Shown here piece after piece: positions 17,352 to 25,080 of a stretch of DNA of 64,000 nt. The DNA comes from an uncultured Candidatus Peregrinibacteria bacterium (lineage in GTDB: Bacteria; Patescibacteriota; Gracilibacteria; UBA1369), in contig CALMAI010000019.1 of assembly GCA_937858825.1 (NCBI GenBank), positions 54,650 through 118,649 on the forward strand. The letters run 5' to 3'. Each line of letters starts with the position of its first letter. The first letter of the stretch is position 1. The notes under the pieces are model-generated. The model ran no database searches, was not told the origin of the DNA, and saw only the letters and a program-made list of their open reading frames with translations. The position numbers and the translations under genes are program-made.

Positions 17352-19160
17352 ATGGCAAAGAAAGAACGATCTGAAGTGGCGCGTAGTGAGGATCAACAAC
17401 TGGATCACATGCGGCATTCGTGTGCGCATATGTTGGCGCAGGCAGTTTTAGAGATGTTTCCAGACGCAAAATTGGGTATCGGACCAACGACAGATGATGG
17501 TTTTTATTATGACTTTGATCTTCCACGGACTCTGATCCCTGAAGATCTGAAGCTTTTGCAGGAGAAAATGGAACGAATTGCAAAGGAGAAGCAGCCATTT
17601 AAGCGTGTTGAATCTGATGTTGATAAAGCCATTGAGTTTTATAAAGCAGCTGATCAGCCTTACAAGGTGGATATTGCTGAAGGCCTGAAAAAAGAGGGGG
17701 AAACGATGGTTACTTTTTATGAAAATGTGCTTGGTGATGATGTGAAGTTTAGTGATTTGTGTCGGGGTGGACATACTGAGGATACTCGTGGAACCGGGGC
17801 TTTTAAGCTGACAAAGATTGCCGGAGCGTATTGGCGTGGTGATGAAAATCAACCTATGCTGCAACGGATTTATGGGCTTTGTTTTAAGGATAAAAAGGAG
17901 CTGAAGGCGCATATTCAGATGTTGGAAGAGGCGAAAAAACGGGATCACCGAAAGCTGGGGAAAGAGCTGGATCTGTTTACTTTTAGCGAACTGGTTGGTC
18001 CCGGTCTCCCACTTTGGACTCCTCGTGGAACTCTTTTGCGGAATCTACTTGATGATTATGTATGGCAACTTCGAAAGGAACGTGGATACATGAAGGTCGC
18101 TATCCCTCACATCACAAAAAAGGAGTTGTATGAGACCAGTGGACACTGGCAGAAGTTTGCGGATGATCTTTTCCGGATTAAAACCCGTGAAGACCATGAG
18201 TTTGCGATGAAGCCGATGAACTGTCCTCATCACACACAGATTTATAATTCGCGCCAACGGAGTTATAAGGATTTGCCTCAGCGGTATGCGGAAACAACAA
18301 TGGTGTACCGGGATGAGCAGACTGGTGAGTTACATGGGCTTTCACGCGTGCGAAGTATTACGCAGGATGATGCGCATGTATTCTGCCGGACTTCGCAAAT
18401 GAAAGAAGAGTTTTTGAAGATTTGGGATATTATTGAGATCTTTTATAAGGCGGTTGGTTTTGGGGATTTGAAGTTGCGACTTTCTTTGCATGATCCTGAT
18501 GCGTTTGATAAGTATTTGGGGACACCGGAATTATGGCAGGAGGCTGAAAACAGTCTGCGGGAGATTGCTGATGAGAAGGGTGTTGATTATTTTGAGGCAC
18601 CCGGGGAAGCGGCTTTCTATGGTCCAAAAATGGACTTTATGACCAAGGATTCTATTGGTCGTGAATGGCAGGTTGCAACGATTCAGTTGGATATTAATAT
18701 GCCGGAACGGTTCGATCTGTTCTGTATTAATGAAGAGGGTGAGCAGGAACGGATTGTGATGGTCCATGCGGCAATTATGGGGAGTATTGAACGGTTTATG
18801 TCGATCTTTATTGAGCACCATGCTGGAGCTTTTCCTTTATGGCTGGCGCCGACTCAGGTTCGGATCTTGCCGGTGAGTGATAAGTTTCTGGATTATGCCA
18901 GTGAAGTGAAGAAGCGATTGGAGGATTCTGATGTCCGGGTGGAGATTGATGATTCAAATGAAGGTCTTGGGAAGAAGATCCGTAATGCTGAAATGGAGAA
19001 GGTTCCGTATATGCTGGTTGTTGGGGAAAAAGAGGTGGAAGGAAAGCAGGTAGCGGTGCGGAATTATCAAACTAAAAAGCAGAATGTTATGGAGCTCGAT
19101 GCCTTTGTGGAAGGACTTTTGAAGGAGATTCAGGGGCGTGAACTTGAGACACAACTATAG
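17352..19160 (+). CDS. thrS: Threonyl-tRNA synthetase without TGS domain
   Basis: ThrRS charges tRNA-Thr in the cytoplasm. The chosen start (MAKKERSEVARSEDQQLDH) leads straight into the SAD editing domain (HSCAHMLAQA near residue 21, LCRGGHTEDT near 137), so the usual N-terminal TGS domain of about 60 residues is missing. Class II motifs are present: motif 2 as YRDEQTGELHGLSRVRSITQ near 320 and motif 3 as SIERFMSIFIEHHAGAFP near 477. Zinc ligands fit the MNCPHH segment near 290 and a later His in EHHAGAF. The anticodon-binding domain occupies the last 110 residues. At 602 residues it is otherwise complete. A frame-extended start at 17298 would precede the transcription start and is rejected. 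Confidence 0.97.
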   Translation: MAKKERSEVARSEDQQLDHMRHSCAHMLAQAVLEMFPDAKLGIGPTTDDGFYYDFDLPRTLIPEDLKLLQEKMERIAKEKQPFKRVESDVDKAIEFYKAADQPYKVDIAEGLKKEGETMVTFYENVLGDDVKFSDLCRGGHTEDTRGTGAFKLTKIAGAYWRGDENQPMLQRIYGLCFKDKKELKAHIQMLEEAKKRDHRKLGKELDLFTFSELVGPGLPLWTPRGTLLRNLLDDYVWQLRKERGYMKVAIPHITKKELYETSGHWQKFADDLFRIKTREDHEFAMKPMNCPHHTQIYNSRQRSYKDLPQRYAETTMVYRDEQTGELHGLSRVRSITQDDAHVFCRTSQMKEEFLKIWDIIEIFYKAVGFGDLKLRLSLHDPDAFDKYLGTPELWQEAENSLREIADEKGVDYFEAPGEAAFYGPKMDFMTKDSIGREWQVATIQLDINMPERFDLFCINEEGEQERIVMVHAAIMGSIERFMSIFIEHHAGAFPLWLAPTQVRILPVSDKFLDYASEVKKRLEDSDVRVEIDDSNEGLGKKIRNAEMEKVPYMLVVGEKEVEGKQVAVRNYQTKKQNVMELDAFVEGLLKEIQGRELETQL

Positions 19161-19175
19161 TTTTATGTAAGGCAA

Positions 19176-19219
19176 ACTGGGCGCTCGATCCGTGTGGAGA
19201 GCTGCCCAGTAAGGTTTTT
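19176..19219 (+). terminator. thrS terminator
   Basis: ACTGGGC (19176-19182) pairs with GCCCAGT (19204-19210), with an additional CTC/GAG pairing inside. TTTTT follows at 19215-19219. Confidence 0.65.
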
Positions 19220-19238
19220 GACCTGAGGCGCGGCTGGG

Positions 19239-19514
19239 TTAGCCGACCTTTGCGGTACTGGTTGCGGTTTCGTTGCCCGGTTGCAGAAGAGACCCCCTCT
19301 CGCCGTTGGTGCTTTGCTTTGGCTGGCACTGGCGAACATGGGAAACGGGTGGGGTGGGAGTGAAGGTGTTTTCGACGATGGTATCGCCTTCATCGTTCAT
19401 GCTTGCCAGGAGGCGAGCCATTTCGGCCTGCCATGCCGGAGGGACATTAGGAACGTCCGGTAGGCGGGTAAGGTAGGGAAGGCCATGTTTGGGATTTACA
19501 ACTTCGATAGTCAT
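19239..19514 (-). CDS. Small hypothetical protein
   Basis: The 91-residue frame starts MTIEVVNPKHGLPYLTRLPD at the ATG at 19514, preceded by a good ribosome site, AAGGAG eight bases upstream. This site decides the start over a longer frame beginning at 19637. The N-terminal half looks like a folded polar segment (PPAWQAEMARLLASM is an amphipathic helix), while the last 45 residues are Thr/Pro/Gln-rich and probably disordered. I recognise no family. It lies downstream of a small RNA candidate on the same strand and is separated from it by a terminator. Confidence 0.55.
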   Translation of the reverse strand: MTIEVVNPKHGLPYLTRLPDVPNVPPAWQAEMARLLASMNDEGDTIVENTFTPTPPVSHVRQCQPKQSTNGERGSLLQPGNETATSTAKVG

Positions 19515-19650
19515 CTTTTGACTCCTTATTTTGAGGTAACTTTTGTGTCCTATGGGGCGGAAACCGCACCACGATCTGACAATACCCACCATGAGTGTTG
19601 CCAGAGTATGATGCGGATTCTTTCTACTGATTTTCAAAGAGCGGTCTTAC

Positions 19651-19809
19651 AAAAAGACCTCTTCCGGTTGAAGAGGTCTTAGTCATTTACTGTTTTCTTG
19701 CTATGCGCTAGAACTCTCCAACCGATTTTGCGGGTACACAAAGGACCACGTGTGTAAGCACGAGCTTAGAAATGAGGGCCTGCATTGTGCGGGAAGAGTT
19801 TTGCATAGC
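19651..19809 (-). ncRNA. Putative structured small RNA, about 160 nt
   Basis: A near-consensus promoter (19816-19843) and a strong terminator frame this segment, and no reading frame fits. The predicted 5' end GCTATGC (19809-19803) pairs with GCATAGC (19706-19700), and AACTCTTC just inside pairs with GGAGAGTT, giving a two-part closing stem of 15 pairs that encloses about 70 bases. An apical UACACA/UGUGUA hairpin lies inside. The terminator stem (19651-19680) pairs AAGACCTCTTC with GAAGAGGTCTT and is followed by a U-run on this strand. A long stem around a large central loop recalls 6S RNA architecture, but I see no sequence match and leave it unclassified. Confidence 0.6.
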
Positions 19810-19815
19810 GGGCTT

Positions 19816-19843
19816 ATTATAGGCCTGTGAATTATGATGTCAA
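19816..19843 (-). promoter_or_regulatory. Near-consensus promoter of the small RNA
   Basis: On the minus strand TTGACA (19838-19843) and TATAAT (19816-19821) are separated by 16 bases. Both boxes are perfect, the strongest promoter signal in the window together with that at 20535-20562. Confidence 0.8.
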
Positions 19844-19866
19844 TTTTTTGTTTTTTTGTTAAGTGA

Positions 19867-19896
19867 AAAGCCCCGATCGCGTGCGATCGGGGCTTT
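19867..19896 (-). terminator. Strong terminator hairpin
   Basis: AAAGCCCCGATCGC pairs perfectly with GCGATCGGGGCTTT around two bases. It separates the small protein gene at 19985 from the small RNA promoter and could act on both strands. Confidence 0.8.
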
Positions 19897-19984
19897 GTCC
19901 GGGTCTTTCGATACTATTCATGACTGACTGGGGCCGCTCGGTGATTCCGGCGGCAGGAGACTCCGGTCGCTCCTTCGTGGTTGG

Positions 19985-20353
19985 CTAGCGTGAGACGACC
20001 ATCCTCCCGCGATTGCTATGGGGAGGCGTCTTCTTCGTCGTCCGCACCTTGGCTGCGGCCTTGGCATCAGCCTCCTTGCGACCTTCGCGGAGAGTATTGA
20101 GTTTGTTCTGCAGGGTGCTCTCCAGGTCACCCAGCTTGATGAGGTGAGACGATCCCACCATCCCCTCGTTGCTCATGAGCTGGACCACGGCAATCCGTAT
20201 CTCCAGGCTCCGCTCGACGGAACACTTCTTGGCGAAGTCTGACAACATGGTGTCCCACATGTTGTCCTGCCGGACGTGTGCGTACCTCTCAGAGACCGTG
20301 ATGGTATGCATCCGCCCCACGATTCGTCGAGCTATCTCATCTGAGTTGTCCAT
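19985..20353 (-). CDS. Small basic hypothetical protein
   Basis: The 122-residue product starts MDNSDEIARRIVGRMHT with an AAAGG ribosome site ten bases before the ATG. It appears helical throughout, with a Leu-rich amphipathic segment (LGDLESTLQNKLNTL) and a strongly basic, probably disordered tail (KAAAKVRTTKKTPPHSNRGR). I recognise no family; a nucleic-acid-binding role is suggested only by the tail. It follows an unusually strong promoter and a 175-base leader with a long hairpin, and is closed by a clean terminator, so it is a separate and probably highly transcribed unit. Confidence 0.6.
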   Translation of the reverse strand: MDNSDEIARRIVGRMHTITVSERYAHVRQDNMWDTMLSDFAKKCSVERSLEIRIAVVQLMSNEGMVGSSHLIKLGDLESTLQNKLNTLREGRKEADAKAAAKVRTTKKTPPHSNRGRMVVSR

Positions 20354-20419
20354 CTTTACCTTTCTGGAGGCTTTTCCCCCGTTGTTGTGTTTGAGGATGG
20401 AGTCTTGTTATTGCTAACC

Positions 20420-20480
20420 AAACCACACCCAACTCTGCAAGAACATTTGCCAATCCTTTTTGCAAAGTTGGACGTGGTTT
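20420..20480 (-). ncRNA. Long hairpin in the leader of the gene at 19985
   Basis: Arms 20420-20440 and 20460-20480 are inverted repeats matching at 18 of 21 positions around a 19-base loop. In the minus-strand RNA all three mismatched positions become G-U pairs, giving 21 continuous pairs; in the plus-strand RNA they would be A-C mismatches. This indicates that the element acts as minus-strand RNA. It may be a cis-regulatory leader or a processed small RNA. No U-run follows it. Confidence 0.6.
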
Positions 20481-20534
20481 TATGATTCGTTTTGTAAAAG
20501 ATCTTAGATTGAAAGAACTGCTTGTTGCCGCGCG

Positions 20535-20562
20535 ATTATAGAGATTTTGACAAAAATGTCAA
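20535..20562 (-). promoter_or_regulatory. Near-consensus promoter with overlapping palindrome
   Basis: TTGACA (20557-20562) and TATAAT (20535-20540) on the minus strand are 16 bases apart. The -35 box is within a palindrome (GATTTTGACA and TGTCAAATC arms, about 20544-20566) that could be an operator or help terminate the upstream gene ending at 20578. Confidence 0.8.
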
Positions 20563-20577
20563 ATCTATGACAGAACT

Positions 20578-22839
20578 CTATAGAGCCTGTTTACCATCAA
20601 ATCCCTGAAGCCAATAATCCGCATATCTCTGACCATAAAGGGCTGGAGGGAAAAAGTACTGGAAGATATTCCCAAACTCCCGCTCAGGGGTGTAAACCCG
20701 GTCATGCGACTGAATCGTGTGATCTGAATTGGCAATGAGCATCTTCTCCAGCTCCTGAATCTGAATTTCAAATCCTACGTGGCTATGTTCATGCCCTTCC
20801 GGCCCGTTTTTTAATGGAACGGTGGCATAAAGTGACGCGGAATAGAGTCGTGATTGTCGGAATTTCTCTGAATTGCCTGTTGTTCCAGGATCTTTTTTTC
20901 TGGTCATTTTCCGTCCTTCTGCATTGTCTTTAATGACAACGTAGTTACCTGTTGAATAGTTCTCGTATAGGTGATTTCTAAGAGCATCGCTCATTTCTTT
21001 GTCATCCGTGACAATCATCCATCGCAGCAAATCTGTTGGCTTTTTCCCACGGAGAATGCTGGAAACGTATGATGATAATCCTTTGCTGTGAATCGTCCTT
21101 CCATCACCACTATAAATGTAAACCTTCCCTTCTTTCCGACCTTCATTACCAGTAGGGATTGATACATCAACTTCCTGAAATGCTTTATTTTCAACTGGGT
21201 AATATCGATACCAGGTTCCATCGGCTCCTCCTTCCCCTTCAGATCCTGGCTCGTAGTCGGTGTACTCACTATTTGGATTTACACTGAGGGACAAGTCATC
21301 CTTGACGATTTCATACTGCGGATTGTTCCCAGGCTGGAGAGTCGCACTGTCTACTTTTACCCGAACGCGATAGTTCTCGATCCGTTCCTGTGCATTTTTT
21401 ATTTGGAGATCATCAACCATTTGCTCTTTAAGGATCCTTCGATTTTCCTCTACTCTTTTTACGTCTTCCCTAAAAGCGTAGCGCCTATACAGAAGGAGCA
21501 TTTCCAGCATGCGGCGGCATTGGAATCTCACGATCTTGTAGTTGTGTTTTCGCTGATACTGAGGATGTTCTTCCATAAAATCTTCTGGAACGGCCATCCA
21601 TCGGAAGAGATCGCGAACGCTGTTGGTTTTGAATATTTCCGGTATGAAACGGCAATCTTTGTGGATACCGTCGTTACCCGGGCGTCGTTCCAATCCTTTT
21701 TCAAGGATACTTCCTATAATTTCGCGGACTTCATCCAACTGTGCCGTTAGGGTAGCGATGAGCTCTTCATCCGACAAAGCTGCAATTTTGTCCCCCTCTT
21801 TTTCCTCCGATTTTTGGTAGTTAAAATTTTCGCGAAGAACCCGAATGTAGTCTTCTTCTGTTTTAACTGCTTTGAGCTTTTCTAAGACAGGGGTCATTGC
21901 ATCACGTGGGATTAAGACTTTTGAAAGTCCTTCTGGTGAAAGATCTGTAATATCAACGAGTCTGAGATATTTTTTTTTGCAAAGATCTGCATATCTTGCA
22001 CTGAGGATTGCAGGGACAAACTGGCCTTTAAACATGATGTCAAAATCGAAATCGTCATCGAATAAAGGATTGCCATCTAATGTCTCCACTGCAGACAAAG
22101 CCATTCTCGTCGAAGCTTTGATTGATTCTGGGTTGGCTTTCATCCCCCGCATGGTCATAATCTCCTGATACAGGAGCATGTAGAGTTTTTCGAGTGGGTA
22201 TCCTTCTTTGTTAATGAACTCTAAGAGAGAGTTCAGGGCTCTGGTTTCGATTTTGAAATCGGTTTTTCCTGTTTTGGTATCCCTCTTTATGTGCAGGATC
22301 CGATTGGTTATGAAGTCGAGAATGAAGAGTTCTGGATTTTTCTGAAAGATGCCGTGGTACTTATTTTCAGCGATGATTTTTGCGGTTTTTTCAATTTCCC
22401 ATGCCATGAGTGATTGCATTTCTTCATCGAACATCTTTCTGAAGTCGACATCTGGGTATGCAAGTTGTTGTTGGCTGATCCAGGTATGAAGGGTGATGCT
22501 GGATTCTGAGTATCGACATATAAATGCGTGTAGATCTTTGCGGGCGCTTGCTGTTGATTCTTCATCTGTATGAGTCTGCTTTGGTGGTTCCAACTTGCTT
22601 ACAAATCTTTCAACCAGCAATCTTGGTCCCTGGAGTGTGCAGAATTGATCAATAAACTCCTCTGCCAGGAGGGCCTGGTCCGCATAGCACGTATGAGCAA
22701 GACCATCGATGATTGACCGAAGATTGATGTTTGGTAACTCCGCAAAAGTTGCGAGGCTACTAATCATGTCAGGAGAAGTATCGTCTGTCTGGATCTTTCC
22801 TGCCAGTCGTAGCAGGCGAAAGCTGACTTGTTGTGTCAT
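20578..22839 (-). CDS. Large uncharacterised protein with a divergent RelA/SpoT-like C-terminal region
   Basis: The 753-residue protein has no signal peptide. About residues 1-500 are helical with no family I know. The C-terminal region resembles the (p)ppGpp synthetase fold: SYVSSILRGKKPTDLLRW (about 587-606, compare the substrate-binding helix and the catalytic Asp region of Rel proteins, here Asp603) and the strand VGFEIQIQELEKM (Glu691, compare the ExQxR metal-binding strand). The arginine of ExQIR is replaced by Gln, and the usual GYRSLH segment is not evident. It may be a diverged or inactive nucleotidyltransferase. This assignment is by eye. It is transcribed from its own promoter downstream of a histidine kinase. 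Confidence 0.5.
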   Translation of the reverse strand: MTQQVSFRLLRLAGKIQTDDTSPDMISSLATFAELPNINLRSIIDGLAHTCYADQALLAEEFIDQFCTLQGPRLLVERFVSKLEPPKQTHTDEESTASARKDLHAFICRYSESSITLHTWISQQQLAYPDVDFRKMFDEEMQSLMAWEIEKTAKIIAENKYHGIFQKNPELFILDFITNRILHIKRDTKTGKTDFKIETRALNSLLEFINKEGYPLEKLYMLLYQEIMTMRGMKANPESIKASTRMALSAVETLDGNPLFDDDFDFDIMFKGQFVPAILSARYADLCKKKYLRLVDITDLSPEGLSKVLIPRDAMTPVLEKLKAVKTEEDYIRVLRENFNYQKSEEKEGDKIAALSDEELIATLTAQLDEVREIIGSILEKGLERRPGNDGIHKDCRFIPEIFKTNSVRDLFRWMAVPEDFMEEHPQYQRKHNYKIVRFQCRRMLEMLLLYRRYAFREDVKRVEENRRILKEQMVDDLQIKNAQERIENYRVRVKVDSATLQPGNNPQYEIVKDDLSLSVNPNSEYTDYEPGSEGEGGADGTWYRYYPVENKAFQEVDVSIPTGNEGRKEGKVYIYSGDGRTIHSKGLSSYVSSILRGKKPTDLLRWMIVTDDKEMSDALRNHLYENYSTGNYVVIKDNAEGRKMTRKKDPGTTGNSEKFRQSRLYSASLYATVPLKNGPEGHEHSHVGFEIQIQELEKMLIANSDHTIQSHDRVYTPEREFGNIFQYFFPPALYGQRYADYWLQGFDGKQAL

Positions 22840-22863
22840 AGGTGTAAGTAAAACAGGTTGTAT

Positions 22864-22891
22864 ATTTTAACCTATTTTTGCAAAAAGTCAA
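22864..22891 (-). promoter_or_regulatory. Promoter of the gene at 20578
   Basis: TTGACT (22886-22891) and TAAAAT (22864-22869) on the minus strand are 16 bases apart, in the 58-base gap after the histidine kinase gene. Confidence 0.6.
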
Positions 22892-22897
22892 CCTCCC

Positions 22898-25021
22898 CTA
22901 TTTGGGATTGATTGGTATTTCTACAGTGAAAGTGGCTCCATGGCCCAATCTACTGGAAACTGAGATGCTCCCCTTGAGGAGTTGCATGTATTTTTTACAG
23001 AGATAAAGCCCAATACCAACTCCCTGGTTGTATTGGCTTCCCTGTTGAAATTTATCGAAAATGATTTTTTGGTCTTTTTTTGCTATCCCGCGACCGTAAT
23101 CTCTTATCTTAATGAAAGCCTTATTCTCTTTTTTTGAGGCACGAAGTGTTACTTCTATTTTGCCTCCTTTCTTGCTGAACTTGATGGCGTTTTGAATAAG
23201 GTTATACAGTACCTCTTTCAGTTTTACGCTATCCGTTTTAATGATTTTTTTGGTTCTTGGACCGCTGTATATTACTTCCATCTCTTCCTGATCGGCTAAA
23301 AGGTTCATCCCTTTTGCCGTATCCCTGACGAGTTTAACAATGTCTGTATCCTCAAGACTTAGCGGGATTTTATCATCATCGACCCGGCGTATTTCCAAGA
23401 GACGATTAATGAGTTGGGTCAGTTTGTTCAGTTGTTCATGTGAAGTTTGAATATCTTCAGCCACTTCATCGGATACTTTGTCTTTGTGGGTATATGATAT
23501 TTGCTCCAGGCCAAGCATCGCGACTGTGAGTGGAGTGCGAAATTCGTGTGCCGTGAGTGATATAAAATTGTTTTGCTGTTCAATCATCGCTTCTAATTTC
23601 TTATTACTTCTTTTAAGATTTTTGGTTCGTGCGTGAATGATTTCTTTCATGATGTCATTTTCTTCCCGGAGGGAGTCGTTAATCAAGATATTCATGAGTG
23701 CGACCTCCAGGCTTGGTATAACTTTGCAAATTTCGTCAATTTCTTCGCGTGAAAAAGTCTTTTTCCTTTGTCGTTCTCCAAATTTTAAAAATCCAATCAT
23801 ACGTCCTTCACTCTTCAATGGAATACATAACGCTGCTCTAAGTTCCCGCATGTTTTCTATGAGCATTTCTATATTTGGAGTCTTGTTTGGCTCTAAAAGA
23901 AGCTCTTCCAAAACGACCACATCCCTGACTTTTGAAAGCTCTTTTGTGAATTCATCTTTCCTGTATGTGTTTATATCATCGCCTATTCCTTCGGTTTCAA
24001 GAATGTAGAGGTGTGGATTTTTTATATTGAGCTTCTCCTCAAATGTTTTTTTGAGTTTATCGTCGATCTGACTATGTGTTTTTGCGTCAAATATCTCATA
24101 GTTAAATTCGGATAAAGCATTTCTTAGTTGATGGAATCCTGGCCCATAAAGGTCTGGGAATTTTTTTTGAATCCATCGTTGTGAAAAGAATGTCACGATA
24201 GAGGATATAGCGATCACAATAACTCTATCTACCTCTGGTTGTGTGTAGCGTAATATACTGTAAACGCTCATTAAAACGATGAAAAAGATTATCAACATAA
24301 TGAGTGTTCTGAGTCCACGAAGCGTCAAAAATGTCATGTTGAAGAAGCGCTGTTTGTAGATGGCGTATAGTACCGCTATAAAAAAGAAGAGGGAGAAGGC
24401 TACCGATTCATTCTGAAGAATAAAGATACCGAATATTGGTAGAACTGCATTGGTAATAGTTGCTGATAGTGCAAAGGCCATGAAGCCCATTGCCGCAACC
24501 AAAATTTTTCTTCTTTCTATTCCTCTGCTTTGAATAATCTTTTTCACTACTGTCACGATTGTGAAGACAAGAAGACCCAAAACAAAAAGTATGTATCCAG
24601 GGTAGAGTGGGCCAAAAACATCGACCTGAATATTTCCTTCCATGTGAACCGACTCTTCTATGAGAGGGGTAAAACTCCCAAGAACAAAAAAGATAAATGC
24701 CAATCCATGAATGGCATAGATTTCTACTCTATTTGGTGATTTTGTTTTTCGGGGAAAGTAGTAAAAGAAGAATCCAACAGTAAGAAGTGGATAAACGGAT
24801 AGTCCAAAGGCTATGCGAAAGTATACTAAAGCGGCCGGGAGATCATGCGGGACGGATGAAAATCCGAAGAACATGGCGATCATCCAGAAAATCGTGCTAA
24901 TGGTGGTTCCAAAAAAGTACTGATTCAAAGCTGCTTTTGGGTTCTTTACCAGAACAAGGGTCCCTATTGTCAGCATTAAGAGAAAGCTGACTCCATAAAG
25001 GATTGTTGTATAGAGATTCAT
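22898..25021 (-). CDS. Membrane sensor histidine kinase with 7TM-type N-terminus and GAF-like domain
   Basis: The 707-residue protein begins with about eight hydrophobic segments (residues 5-265), an arrangement like the 7TM histidine-kinase sensor region. A GAF-like domain (about 290-450, e.g. ALCIPLKSEGRMIGFLKFG) and a short coiled coil follow. The HisKA H-box is LTAHEFRTPLTVAM near 490, and the HATPase has the N-box LIQNAIKFSKKGG near 610, the G1 box RDYGRGIAKKD and the G2 box GVGIGLYLCKKY. All catalytic elements look intact. No regulator gene is adjacent on the same strand; the OmpR-type regulators at 27552 and 28460 are possible partners. A terminator ends ten bases before its start codon. 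Confidence 0.93.
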   Translation of the reverse strand: MNLYTTILYGVSFLLMLTIGTLVLVKNPKAALNQYFFGTTISTIFWMIAMFFGFSSVPHDLPAALVYFRIAFGLSVYPLLTVGFFFYYFPRKTKSPNRVEIYAIHGLAFIFFVLGSFTPLIEESVHMEGNIQVDVFGPLYPGYILFVLGLLVFTIVTVVKKIIQSRGIERRKILVAAMGFMAFALSATITNAVLPIFGIFILQNESVAFSLFFFIAVLYAIYKQRFFNMTFLTLRGLRTLIMLIIFFIVLMSVYSILRYTQPEVDRVIVIAISSIVTFFSQRWIQKKFPDLYGPGFHQLRNALSEFNYEIFDAKTHSQIDDKLKKTFEEKLNIKNPHLYILETEGIGDDINTYRKDEFTKELSKVRDVVVLEELLLEPNKTPNIEMLIENMRELRAALCIPLKSEGRMIGFLKFGERQRKKTFSREEIDEICKVIPSLEVALMNILINDSLREENDIMKEIIHARTKNLKRSNKKLEAMIEQQNNFISLTAHEFRTPLTVAMLGLEQISYTHKDKVSDEVAEDIQTSHEQLNKLTQLINRLLEIRRVDDDKIPLSLEDTDIVKLVRDTAKGMNLLADQEEMEVIYSGPRTKKIIKTDSVKLKEVLYNLIQNAIKFSKKGGKIEVTLRASKKENKAFIKIRDYGRGIAKKDQKIIFDKFQQGSQYNQGVGIGLYLCKKYMQLLKGSISVSSRLGHGATFTVEIPINPK

Positions 25022-25031
25022 GCGTGGACGT

Positions 25032-25067
25032 AAAAATCGTGCCTATCATACTACAATGATAGGCACG
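25032..25067 (-). terminator. Terminator directly in front of the histidine kinase gene
   Basis: A perfect 12-base stem (25038-25049 with 25056-25067, arms CGTGCCTATCAT and its complement) is followed on the minus strand by TTTTT (25036-25032) and, ten bases later, by the kinase ATG. It ends the GNAT-like gene at 25081. There is no room for a promoter between it and the kinase gene. Confidence 0.85.
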
Positions 25068-25080
25068 ACCGTAACATTTT

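Noticed and set aside
19485..19682. Plus-strand frame opposite the small gene and terminator
   Set aside because: It reads through the terminator hairpin of the small RNA and has no ribosome site. The minus-strand gene with AAGGAG is better supported.
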